Shown piece by piece: positions 1-7,539 of a stretch of DNA of 14,266 bases. Numbering within the stretch: the stretch's first letter is position 1; every line of letters starts with the position of its first letter. The translations under genes were made by a program, and so were the position numbers. Origin of the DNA: Euperipatoides rowelli (lineage: Eukaryota > Onychophora > Udeonychophora > Euonychophora > Peripatopsidae); NCBI GenBank assembly GCA_003024985.2, contig PXIH01S0001634.1; one strand, written 5' to 3'. The notes under the pieces are model-generated. The model was not told the DNA's origin. It was given only the letters and a program-made list of their open reading frames with translations, and did not search any database.

Positions 1-70
1 CTTATCATTAAACAAAATATTTTTAAGTAGGCCTAGCCTATTTTTAAATTTTTTGAAAAATATTGATTGA

Positions 71-88
71 GGGGAGGGGGGGTGAGGG
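71..88 (+). other. G-rich tract, possible G-quadruplex
   Basis: Three G runs (4, 7 and 3 bases) are separated by A and TGA. The seven-base run can supply two triplets, so four GGG blocks are available. It stands out because the surrounding DNA is almost pure A/T. No function is implied. Confidence 0.4.
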
Positions 89-94
89 TAAATA

Positions 95-176
95 TAATAA
101 TTGATTAATTGCATAATCACGATTACTTACACTTCGATTAATCGATTAGTAAATTCTACTAATCGCCCAGCTCTAT
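95..176 (-). mobile_element. possible decayed transposon end (TAATCG-rich)
   Basis: Read on the minus strand from about 176, the sequence begins GAGCTGGGCGATTAGT and then has several ATTAATCG/ATTAGT words, partly palindromic. DNA-transposon ends of the hAT type in animals often begin with a similar GAGCTGGGC word followed by TAATCG-like repeats. I see neither a matching second terminus nor a target duplication, so this is a resemblance only. Confidence 0.25.
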
Positions 177-1902
177 TTTCATATAGCCTATGCTACATGT
201 ATTATCTTATTAATTTGATAATTCAAGTTGGCATAATTAGGTGTTAGGCTGCAGTACAAAATTTACTGGAAACTAAAAGTTATTTTTAAGTTCTAATTTA
301 CTGGTCACATGATTTGATGTTGACATTTGAAAGTGCTGTAACTCAACATGTCTAATATTTTTATATATAAATTCAATTAGAAATTGTTTCTAAAATTCTT
401 GTTTCATTTCTTGTTTTCATATCATTTCTTTACTATTTGAAAAAAAAAAATATGAAACATTCCCACAATGTCTGTATCGATTCTTATGACAGTAATAATT
501 TTATAGATTGTCAAAACTTATATTTTCTTGTCAAGTCAAACCGTTTTTTTTTTTTTTAAAAAAATACCAAAAATGTCAACTATGAATTTAAATGTGTATG
601 GAATTTTTGCACTTAAAACCTTTTTTTCTCTCCTCTCTTTAAAGGTAATTAATTCTAGTAAAGTGATTTACTACAGTGCATTTTATTTTTCACATTATAA
701 AATCCTAAAAAAATATATATTAAAGTTATTCTGACTTTATTTATCAAATGTGATATGTTTAAATTTTTGCTTTTGAAACTTGTAAAAAGTTTGTCTGGAA
801 ATTCTAAATTATCTACAATTGTACCAATAAATCTATTTTTAAATAATTTGCCTTATCTAAAAATAGTTACTAATTGAGAAAATTTGTAATTATAAAATGA
901 AAACAATATAGAATAATAGGAAGTACTTATTGTATTTTGAAGAATTAAAAAAAAATCATATTCTTCTGTGCAAAATCACCATGATTATTACTGTCAATGC
1001 AATTAAAACAAAATAAATATAAAACATGAAAATGATAAACTATAGGTTTTTTTCCCTTGAATTTAATAATTACAAATTTCAATAATGTTTAATAGCCCTA
1101 GAATCGTTAATTTAATTGTTCTAAATAAGTGTATGCATGTATAATATATAGCCTACAGTCTATGTGGTAAAAATGTTTATTTTTAACCCCATTTCTAAAT
1201 AGGCTAATTAGCATTTTTATATAGTAAGAATATACAGTAGTCTGTTCCTTGGGTTATGTATGATTTTTGAGCTCAGCTACTGTATCTGTAGCAAGTTATT
1301 TGCATTTCCTTGACCTTTTACAGTATTTTTCTTACCTTGCCAGATTTTTTTTAAAGGTCAATGGGAACTATTTGCTGTTTAAACTTCATTATTTTTAATA
1401 TCCATAATTTTTATTTATTAGTATTCTTATTTCTCTACTATTTTTGTATTATTCATAGTCCTATCCCTTACCTTTGTGCTGGATAGCCTATACAATCGCA
1501 TCTTGAATGGATGGATGGTTTTTATTATTTTTATTACACTATAGACCTAGATAATAATTTTTATTTGTAGCCTACAGTTTAACTGCTCGTAATATTTATT
1601 CATTTTTATTTCTTAGGGGGTAGGCTTATATTCATCCAAATTATTTAAGGATCATGTCATTATTGTTTTTATTAAGTCAATCATTTTTCCTGCAGTTTAA
1701 GTTACAGTATTTCATCTCAAAGATAATGTTTATGTTTTATTTGAGAGAGTAGCCTAATATTGTGGGAATTGTTCTGTGTGTTTGAAAAATATTATACAAT
1801 ATTAATTCATTTACAATAATACTAATTTATGTACAGTATTTCATTTATTAATAGTTAAAGTTAAGTATGAGGATGGAGTAGACTGTAGGACTAATTATAA
1901 AG

Positions 1903-1912
1903 CTTTTCAATA
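1903..1912 (+). repeat. possible LINE target-site duplication, left copy
   Basis: CTTTTCAATA here is repeated exactly at 3855-3864, on the other side of the degenerate LINE. The pair fits a 10-bp target-site duplication, but the word is AT-rich and chance cannot be excluded. Confidence 0.4.
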
Positions 1913-1933
1913 TCTAAAATATTTATTTTAGAT
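1912..1933. other. short perfect hairpin at LINE 5' boundary
   Basis: ATCTAAAAT (1912-1920) and ATTTTAGAT (1925-1933) are perfect 9-base inverted arms around a 4-base loop. The hairpin lies where recognisable LINE sequence begins. The right arm also contains a TTTATTTTAG that resembles a 3' splice site; I think this is coincidental, since the reading frame after it belongs to the retroelement. Confidence 0.4.
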
Positions 1934-3854
1934 AAAAAGTATTCGTCCAATTGATTGTTTAAAAAGACCAAGAGAAAACAGACAAAAAGCCTACAGGGAT
2001 CATGCTCGGAAATACAAAAATTTCTTCCAAAACATTATAAAACTTCATCCCCTTCAAAGACTACATCAGACATACAAGTTTTTAAAAAAGAACAAGCGGA
2101 GCAAAAAGAAACAAAAATTCATTCCCATGTCAAAATGGCAAGAAGAACTTGGGACCTCAAGGAGGGAAAGAGACTGACCTAATATTGGAAAAGGACCACT
2201 GGCCAATATCAAGGCCAGTTACTGAAAAATAGATTACAAACAGGGTGAACAAATGGAAACCAAACTCAGCCCGGGCAGGTTTAGATAGAATAAGTGCAGA
2301 AAGGCTGAAAGCAGCACCGGCTGAAATAAAGCGTGACAATGTCGAAATCCTGACCTGAGCTTAGATAAAAAATGATATCCCAGAACAGTGGACGATGACA
2401 ATTCAAGTGTCAATCTCAAACCCCCAAACAATCACAGATTACCGGAGAATCATACTCTGTGGTATTGCATGTAAATTACATGCAAAACATATTCCAAAGA
2501 CTTTAGATGAATGCACAGAGCCTTTACTGGATACCAAGCGGCTTTCCTACCAAACAGATCGGTAAATGAACATGTTCACAACAAGAATACTGGAAGAGGA
2601 CTGGAGAGCGGGGAAAAGAAGCTATGTAGGCTACTAGCCTTAGACCTGGAAAAAGTATTTGACTCGGTGGACCATGGAGTAATGCAATTTAAAACACCAA
2701 AAAGTCCCAAATTTTCTGATAAATAGAATCATTAAGGCCTGCCTTTATGAAGTGACGGCAATACTATGGTACGGACAAGTAACAGACTTCAAATGAAAGA
2801 AAACTGGAATAAAGCAAGGATGTCCACTCTCACCTCGTCTTTTCACATGGGGCCTGAATGAAGCAATAGCGACCACAATGGAAGTATTACCACAGTTCAG
2901 TCTAACGCAAAACAATATGAAATCCCCAATAATACTAGCATACACGGATGATATTTTAATAATAGCAGAAGAGTAGGAGAATATTCAAATTTTATTGAAA
3001 GAACTGGTGCCTAATTGGGGATTCAGTAGGGTTGAAACTTAACTGGGAGAAATGCCAAATAATGATAAAAGATCCAATGATACCAAAGGTAGGAGGACAA
3101 AAACAGAGTTATATAAAAATAGACGATTTCAAGCTCAAAAGAGTAAACTCACTGAAATATCTAGGAACAATTCTAACAAGTAATCTAGACAGACCGGACA
3201 CAACCAAACCAAGAATAATAAAGCATATCAAGCGATGTACAGCATGTTAAATTCATTAGGACACTCCCACGGCACTGCATGGTATAAAACAGCAGCTCTG
3301 ACAAAAGAAAACAGGGTATCCTTGAGACAGATGGAAAGGGAAATAATCCAAGTGATAGCACAACGGTGTAGAAAGATCCCATCCAAACACAGCACTGCAA
3401 AATTGCTTCAAGGAAAAATGATCAACAAAAAATAATGACATACAGAATAAGATATTGGGCCCACATCATACGAAGGGAAAATAGGATCATGATAGGTGCA
3501 GCACTAAGTCTCAGAGTACCCTACAAGAAGGTAGGAAGACCATGCTCCAAGTGGAATAACAGTTTAAAGAGAGATCTAAAGAAAGTCCCAAGTCCATCAA
3601 ATGGTTGGAGAGAAATAGCCAAGGACAAACACAGGACAAAAAAGAAATCAAAAGTCTTCTTTGACTGGGATGAGTCTTTAGACAGTGAATCCTCTGACAT
3701 AACAGAATCAAAGAAGAGATGCCCACCAAAAAAGAAGAAAAATCAAAGATAAAATGTGGGTAGAATGGGAGGGAGGGATTTACCCGTCCCTGTATATTAA
3801 AATTGGTGAACAGATCTGCTTTCAATAAGCTTTAATGATTATTTACAATATTGT
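1913..3854 (+). mobile_element. 5'-truncated non-LTR retrotransposon (LINE) copy
   Basis: This block holds the 3' part of a LINE: a short region before the reverse transcriptase, the RT domain, a C-terminal region of the GRP-x-W type, and a short 3' flank. It is richer in G and C than the DNA on either side and has a coding-like codon pattern over 1.8 kb. No apurinic endonuclease domain or ORF1 is present, so the copy is 5'-truncated, as is usual for LINEs. The ends are set by a possible 10-bp direct repeat, CTTTTCAATA (1903-1912 and 3855-3864). There is no clean poly(A) tail; the 3' end is AT-rich with AATAAATAAA next to the right repeat. The element lies in the same orientation as the SPRTN exon. 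Its clade is not determined. Confidence 0.85.
1932..3752 (+). pseudogene. degenerate LINE reverse transcriptase ORF2
   Basis: This is a broken endonuclease/reverse-transcriptase-type ORF2, the enzyme that copies LINE RNA into DNA at the nicked target. Following the frame shifts, the order is: a basic pre-RT segment (about 1938-2165); WPISRPVTEK and RAGLDRISAERLKAA (RT start, about 2195-2320); TDYRRIILCGIACKLHAK (about 2435-2485); QAAFLPNRSVNEHV (about 2530-2570); motif A, LALDLEKVFDSVDH (about 2637-2675); motif B, TGIKQGCPLSP (about 2803-2835); motif C, YTDDILIIAE (2941-2970), with the catalytic aspartates kept; KLNWEKC and KYLGTILTS (3035-3180). A C-terminal part follows with RIRYWAHIIRREN and VGRPCSKWNNSLKRDLKK (3441-3590). 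In-frame stops lie at 2230, 2356, 2362, 2794 and 2974. The frame changes near 2165, 2530, 2700, 3030, 3240 and 3432. It cannot encode a working enzyme. Confidence 0.9.
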
Positions 3855-3864
3855 CTTTTCAATA
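3855..3864 (+). repeat. possible LINE target-site duplication, right copy
   Basis: Exact second copy of CTTTTCAATA (first at 1903-1912), located about 100 bases after the last LINE codon. It overlaps AATAAATAAA, which could be the polyadenylation signal of the element. Confidence 0.4.
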
Positions 3865-4833
3865 AATAAAGTCTTTAAATAATTCCCATCAATGGATTTT
3901 TATATAGACAATAACTCAATAATGTTAGTTCTTAATGCTGGGACAAATCTTTATGCATTGGATATCAGGGCAAAAGGAAGGAGGAGAGAAGGCTAGTGGG
4001 GGGAGGGGGGGGGGGTTGAAACAAAATTGTTTCCGTTCTTTTACTCGAGTCTTTTATAAATAGTATGAAAACATAATTGTAGATTAGTTGGATTCTTTAT
4101 TGATTATAGTAGCCTACCTGTAATTAGAAAAGACCAATGCTTTATTTCTTTTTTAAGTGTGTCATAACTTAGTATCATTGGTTGGATAGATTTATCGATT
4201 CAATTTTTTTCTTCTTCTTTATTGAAAACAATAAAAATATTTATATATCCTCACACTGCAATTTACTGCTAATTTGTTTGTTAGATATCCACAGGAGATT
4301 AGTCTCATAACAAAAAAAATTGATGGCTTGCTTAATTTGATGTCAGATTTACAGTTTTCAGAAATTTATAGCTGTCATAATGAGCTGTTTGTGAGTCAGA
4401 AGTTCTCACTCGGATAAAATATTGTCAGTTTCTTGACTTGATTGTACTGGTTACAGGCTATCTACATCAGCAGATCTTACAAAATTAGAATAATAGAATA
4501 TTATTATTTTATCGCAGAAAGTTTAAACAGTGACATTTTTTATTTTTGTTCAATTAATAAATATTAATTATTTTTCTATTTTTGTTTTAACTTAAATTTG
4601 TTTCATTGTCTTGCAGTGAATGAACTCTATTTTTACATTAATTAAATTAAACTTGATTATTAAAAGTTTCAGAATAAACGAAGTATTAAATGTGCTAAAA
4701 GTAGGCCCTATTTCTTAATTTTTTTTAAAAAAAATAATATATATATTACGGAATACCTGATGTCACCCCCCAGCTGATTGAAAGGGGAGGTTTTGTAAAA
4801 GCTTAAAAAAAGCCTTGGCATGCCAAACCTTAA
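3865..4833. other. AT-rich non-coding stretch
   Basis: No gene is seen. It contains a long G tract at 3998-4015, ordinary A/T-rich sequence and an (AT)n-like patch near 4735-4747. Presumed intron. Confidence 0.65.
3998..4015 (+). repeat. poly-G tract, G-quadruplex potential
   Basis: Six G, one A and eleven G in a row, preceded by purine-rich GGAAGGAGGAGAGAAGG. The 11-base run can supply three GGG blocks, so an intramolecular quadruplex is possible. Such tracts also often cause sequencing or assembly length errors. Confidence 0.5.
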
Positions 4834-4841
4834 CCTTATGG
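4834..4841 (+). repeat. hAT target-site duplication, left copy
   Basis: CCTTATGG abuts the left terminus of the hAT element and is repeated exactly at 5264-5271, directly after the right terminus. Eight bases is the standard duplication length of hAT transposases. Confidence 0.9.
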
Positions 4842-4907
4842 CAGTGGTGGCCAACCTGAGGCCTGTGGGCCACTTGTAATCCGTGTGCCACTTGTCGCCC
4901 ACGTCGG

Positions 4908-4990
4908 CTTTTGCGATGGCCCATGCTGCTTTTGCGATGGCACACAGGGGGTTTTGTGATGGCCCATGGAGACTTTTGCAATGGCCCATG
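4908..4990 (+). repeat. four ~21-22-bp tandem repeats inside hAT
   Basis: The core CTTTTGCGATGGCCCATG recurs with small changes at 4908, 4929, 4951 and 4973, so the period is 21-22 bp. Copy 2 has GGCACACA, copy 3 has TTTTGTGATGG and copy 4 has TTTTGCAATGG. Several differences are CG to TG or CA changes. Subterminal short repeats in hAT elements can be transposase-binding sites; whether these are is unknown. Confidence 0.8.
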
Positions 4991-5182
4991 GGCCACGGCC
5001 CATAAGCTTTCTTCTTCTAAAAGAAAGTCTGATGAAGACTCAATGCAATGAAAATCCTTTATTCTTTTTTTATTCTCCCTAACACTCAAAACCTCTAATT
5101 TCATTTAAAGATGGCCAGTTTAGAATCTAGCTCTTACTTATTTTATCACTGAAAAAAGCTTTAAAATTAAGAACATTTTTTT

Positions 5183-5201
5183 GGGGGGTTGGGGGAAGGG
5201 G
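5183..5201 (+). other. G-rich patch near hAT right end
   Basis: G runs of 6, 5 and 4 bases are separated by TT and AA, preceded by a T run. It has quadruplex potential if the six-base run is split. It lies about 60 bases inside the right terminus of the hAT element. Confidence 0.45.
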
Positions 5202-5263
5202 TGTTGCTGGCTATTCTCTGTCACAACTTTTGGCCTTTGGCTAAAAAAGGTTGGTCATCCCTG

Positions 5264-5271
5264 CCTTATGG
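5264..5271 (+). repeat. hAT target-site duplication, right copy
   Basis: CCTTATGG directly follows the right terminus (CATCCCTG) and is identical to 4834-4841. It marks the insertion boundary. Confidence 0.9.
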
Positions 5272-5274
5272 TAT

Positions 5275-5395
5275 TCTTTCCTATCTTTTGTCTTAAAGAA
5301 ATAAAAACAATACCCGTGTCTGCAACAGGATTTGAAACTGCAATGTCTTAATTTACAGTCAGACCTTTTACTAACTGCTCCACCAATACAATGAC
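5275..5395 (-). mobile_element. tRNA-derived SINE-like sequence
   Basis: On the minus strand this region reads like a decayed tRNA head. A GGTGGAGCAGTTAGTAAAAG segment (about 5383-5364) resembles an A box and D arm. It is followed by CTGACTGTAAATTAAGACA, like an anticodon arm, and then AGTTTCAAATCC (5339-5328), which is close to the B box GGTTCGAATCC. The A-to-B spacing is about that of a tRNA. After it come a TGTTGCAGACACGGGTA segment and an A/T-rich tail running towards the hAT insertion. There is no paired acceptor stem and the arms are degraded, so it is not a working tRNA. The upstream end is taken at the (CA)n tract. The SINE family is unknown. Confidence 0.5.
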
Positions 5396-5396
5396 G

Positions 5397-5459
5397 CACA
5401 CACACACACACACCAGTTCTATATACACACATAAATTCACACACACACACACACACACA
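5397..5459 (+). repeat. compound (CA)n microsatellite
   Basis: Two (CA)n runs, 5397-5413 and 5438-5459, are separated by a 24-base interruption that itself contains ACACAC. Microsatellites often sit at the edges of SINEs; here the tract adjoins the 5' side of the minus-strand SINE-like sequence. Confidence 0.95.
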
Positions 5460-6181
5460 TTAATTCAGTTTCATTGAATGGAGATTTGGTGAATTAGAAT
5501 TCTGTGAAATTTTGACTAAATATTGAATTGATTTTAAATATAACATGGCTGATGTAATTTATTTTGATATAGAAATATCTAGAAAGATAGTGGTTGATTA
5601 TTTCGAGAATATAAATTTATTTCAGATATTTTTGTTTAGCTAATAGCAGTGTTACTAGCAAATACTGTAAAAAGAATTAAAAAATAGCATTTGCCTAAGT
5701 TTATTAACATAAAAGACAATATGTTGTCTGGTACCGTAGCCTATTTATCTTCTCAACCAATTATGCTTCCAAACGATTTTTTTAGCTTGTAAAACTAAAT
5801 AGAATAGTCAATATAGGGGAGGGGGACATAAATGTTTTCATTTATTTGTCATATTTTGTTTGTTTCAAATTATGGCTGGAGTTCAATTTACGGACATAAT
5901 GCATTTGATTATTCTGTTGTACTTAATGTTTGGCTTATTGTTATTAGACATTAAACTAGTTAGGGTTAGAGTGGAGTAAGGTTTAGGGATCCTTTACTAA
6001 AATCGTATAATGAGTATCTAGATGTCGGCCATCTTGGAGGATTTGTAAACTGAACTCTTGACCAACTATTAGCATGGTTCAGAATTACAGCTTCTCTATT
6101 ATCAATAGAAAATGTGTTCTGTTGATAAATACAATTATTTTATTTGTTTATATTGTCAGATATCTGATGGTCATAAATGTC
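5460..6181. other. AT-rich non-coding stretch
   Basis: No gene or known element is recognised. Small points are a GGGGAGGGGG patch near 5817-5825, TTAGGGTTAGAG-like sequence near 5960, and a GGCCATCTTGG word at 6027-6037. Presumed intron upstream of the SPRTN exon. Confidence 0.6.
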
Positions 6182-6329
6182 TATTATAATTACTTGAACC
6201 TTTATCCGGCGTTATGATATCACTGCTCTTAAATAATTATTTAGTTTACGAAACATGAAGAAATATATATTTTGACTCTCTTTTCAATCCCTTGGAAGAA
6301 GAAAAAATAGCCCAATCTCAATAATTTTT
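6182..6329 (+). repeat. block A, first copy of an identical 148-bp duplication
   Basis: Identical by eye to 6641-6788, at an offset of 459 bases. It runs from TATTATAATTACTTGAACC to CTCAATAATTTTT and is cut off by the single ambiguous base N at 6330, where the other copy continues into a 17-base T run. This looks like an assembly junction more than an old biological duplication. Confidence 0.9.
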
Positions 6330-6330
6330 N
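6330..6330. other. ambiguous base (N) at a repeat junction
   Basis: The only N in the window. It lies exactly where block A stops at the start of a T run and block B begins. A stalled homopolymer read or a contig merge here is the simplest explanation. Confidence 0.95.
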
Positions 6331-6644
6331 GTGTGACGTCATGTTTTAGTGTGTACCAGCCAATTTCCTAAAGTTTTGGGAAGCATGTCCAAGCAAGGGC
6401 GTCGTTTTGAAAAATAATCATTTTAAGGAATTCTGGTTGTAGCCAATCAAGAGCGCCTGGTCAGTTTTGCAATGCATTGTAAATCTAAGTTTTACTAGCA
6501 TGGAGCGGAACAAGAGCGCCACCCTCATTTCTCCCCAAACGAATGTTAAGAGTTAAGAGTGCATGCGTCCTTGCTCAGCATTCTACGGTATTTGTATTTA
6601 ATATTTTTCTGTTATTATTTATAACATTTCTATTAAATATTATT
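6331..6644 (+). repeat. block B, near-identical copy of 8748-9050
   Basis: This 314-bp block starts GTGTGACGTCATG and ends CTATTAAATATTATT. It matches 8748-9050 (303 bp) throughout, except around 6400-6425. There, CGTCGTTTTGAAAAATAATC replaces AAAACAATCT, a net 11-base difference. It carries AATCAAGAGCGCC, AACAAGAGCGCCACC and a perfect TGACGTCA. The last bases, TATT, overlap the first bases of block A', giving a 4-base microhomology at the junction. Confidence 0.9.
6334..6341. promoter_or_regulatory. CRE-like palindrome TGACGTCA
   Basis: A perfect TGACGTCA, the CREB/ATF consensus, inside block B; the paired copy is at 8751-8758. It is repeat-borne and there is no promoter evidence around it. 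Confidence 0.3.
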
Positions 6645-6788
6645 ATAATTACTTGAACCTTTATCCGGCGTTATGATATCACTGCTCTTAAATAATTATT
6701 TAGTTTACGAAACATGAAGAAATATATATTTTGACTCTCTTTTCAATCCCTTGGAAGAAGAAAAAATAGCCCAATCTCAATAATTTTT
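6641..6788 (+). repeat. block A', second copy of the 148-bp duplication
   Basis: Identical to 6182-6329. Unlike the first copy it runs on into a T17 tract (6784-6800) and then the polypyrimidine region of the SPRTN exon. Its context is therefore the one likely to be true. Confidence 0.9.
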
Positions 6789-6800
6789 TTTTTTTTTTTT
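6784..6800 (+). repeat. poly-T tract (17 T)
   Basis: A 17-base T homopolymer about 115 bases upstream of the exon. Its start coincides with the point where block A is truncated by N at 6330. Confidence 0.9.
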
Positions 6801-6889
6801 GCACAAAATTATTTTTGTATTCTTTTATTAATATATTTCTTTAAAATATTAAATTAGCTATAAATTGTGTTACAAAAGTCAACTGGCTA

Positions 6890-6914
6890 ATCATCTTTTT
6901 TTTGTTGATTCTAG
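6890..6914 (+). promoter_or_regulatory. 3' splice site of the SPRTN exon
   Basis: A pyrimidine-rich run (ATCTTTTTTTTGTTGATT) ends in CTAG at 6911-6914, directly before the first conserved SPRTN codon at 6915. The adjacent GTTGATT and upstream CTAATC are possible branch points. Confidence 0.8.
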
Positions 6915-7167
6915 GTCTATCACAGTTTCCACGATGAAGTTGATGTATATCGTCAACATTGGTGGCGTTGTAATGGTCCATGTCAGAAAAAATCTCCATA
7001 TTACGGATTTGTACGTCGGTCAATGAACCGACCACCCTCATCAAATGATTCCTGGTGGGCTCAGCACCAGTTCACCTGTGGAGGAACATATACCAAGGTT
7101 AAAGAACCTGAAGGTTATAAATCGAGACCAAAGAGAAAAAATGAAAATACGACCAAGGAAACTGCAG
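6915..7167 (+). CDS. SPRTN: SPRTN/Spartan metalloprotease, internal zinc-binding exon
   Basis: One internal exon (84 codons plus one base) of a Spartan homologue. Spartan is the nuclear, DNA-dependent metalloprotease that cleaves DNA-protein crosslinks during replication. The exon opens VYHSFHDEVDVYRQHWW, then RCNGPC (about residues 18-23), PYYGFVRRSMNRPPSSND, WWAQHQFTCGGTY (about 51-63) and KVKEPEGY, then a Lys/Arg-rich end. This is the SprT zinc-binding region that follows the catalytic helix; C19, C23, H55 and C59 are in the positions expected for zinc ligands. AG precedes the first codon and GTAAGT follows at 7168, so the exon ends in phase 1. The valine start matches, as I recall it, the boundary in the vertebrate protein. 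The HExxH catalytic exon and the C-terminal SHP, PIP and UBZ motifs are not in the window, so activity cannot be judged. There are no stops or frameshifts. Confidence 0.92.
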
Positions 7168-7173
7168 GTAAGT
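7168..7173 (+). promoter_or_regulatory. 5' splice donor GTAAGT
   Basis: GCAG followed by GTAAGT is an almost ideal donor. The open frame continues to 7265 past it, but the added residues (KLHLNNECHFCYFKV and on) have no similarity to the family, which supports splicing here. Confidence 0.85.
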
Positions 7174-7539
7174 TACATCTCAACAATGAATGCCATTTTT
7201 GTTATTTTAAAGTACCATACATTACTATTTATTCAGATGAAAAGCTTCAAAAATTTGTAACATAGATCCTAGATCAGCGTAATAAAATAAGGATATAGTA
7301 GGCCTATATATGGAGATAGTATATCTGCATTCAATCAGCAGTACATAGGCTACTGTCGATTATTTTCAAAACCTCAAAATATGAATGCATTTTATGTATT
7401 TAATTTCTACATTCATTGCCTTAGAAGTGACTGCAGATATACTTTCTCCATATATAGGTCTTTTATTTTTCTATTATATTTAACCGATCTTCTTACAGTG
7501 TTTTGCTTGGTGGAATTTTATTTATTTAAGTCCGAGTTT
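7174..7539. other. intron sequence, nothing recognised
   Basis: AT-rich DNA after the donor. An open frame from 7381 to 7752 is low in complexity, crosses the repeats that follow and has no recognisable protein character. I regard it as chance. Confidence 0.6.

Larger units (their letters stand above)
1..1902. other. AT-rich non-coding stretch
   Basis: I see no gene, RNA gene or complete element here. The stretch is dominated by A/T runs. A small open frame at 528-734 is low-complexity Phe/Lys/Ile sequence made by T and A tracts and is not credible as a protein. Small islands worth noting are a G-rich motif at 71-88, a TAATCG-rich segment at about 95-176 and several copies of the word TAGCCTA. 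If the SPRTN gene is intact, this is intron or upstream intergenic DNA. Confidence 0.7.
4842..5263. mobile_element. non-autonomous hAT transposon, 422 bp, complete
   Basis: The left end reads CAGTGGTGGCCAACCT. The right end, read on the minus strand, is CAGGGATGACCAACCT, so 13 of 16 terminal positions match. The pattern CAG-x-G-x-T-G-x-CCAACCT, with GGCC-rich sequence following, is typical of hAT-superfamily inverted termini. Exact 8-bp duplications (CCTTATGG) flank both ends. At 422 bp it has no room for a transposase and would have been moved by a hAT enzyme encoded elsewhere. Minus-strand open frames crossing it (4708-4989 and 4763-5104) only reflect the internal tandem repeats. Inside are four ~21-22-bp repeats (4908-4990) and a G-rich subterminal patch (5183-5201). 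The clean duplication suggests a fairly young insertion, although the termini have diverged from each other. Confidence 0.9.

Noticed and set aside
528-734. 68-residue open frame near the start
   Set aside because: Phe/Lys/Ile-rich product of T and A runs with no supporting signal.
1929-2165. Host exon starting after the TTTATTTTAG acceptor-like site
   Set aside because: The basic reading frame that follows leads, after one shift, into the RT domain start, so it belongs to the LINE.
2157-2431. Minus-strand open frames antisense to the LINE
   Set aside because: They are shadows of the plus-strand reverse transcriptase remnant, without motifs of their own.
4708-5104. Minus-strand open frames of 93 and 113 residues with repeated HGP/AIAKA-like segments
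   Set aside because: They translate the ~21-22-bp tandem repeats inside the non-autonomous hAT element and cross its ends, so they do not form a gene.
5275-5395. Functional tRNA gene on the minus strand
   Set aside because: No paired acceptor stem, damaged D and anticodon arms and a degraded B box. A SINE remnant fits better.
1-6914. Upstream SPRTN exon with the HExxH active site
   Set aside because: I looked for plus-strand coding of HEMIHA-like and GHGPEF-like motifs and saw none. It must lie outside the window or be missing from the assembly.
7168-7265. Open-frame extension past the SPRTN exon
   Set aside because: The extension follows a GTAAGT donor, and its residues do not resemble the family's C-terminal region.
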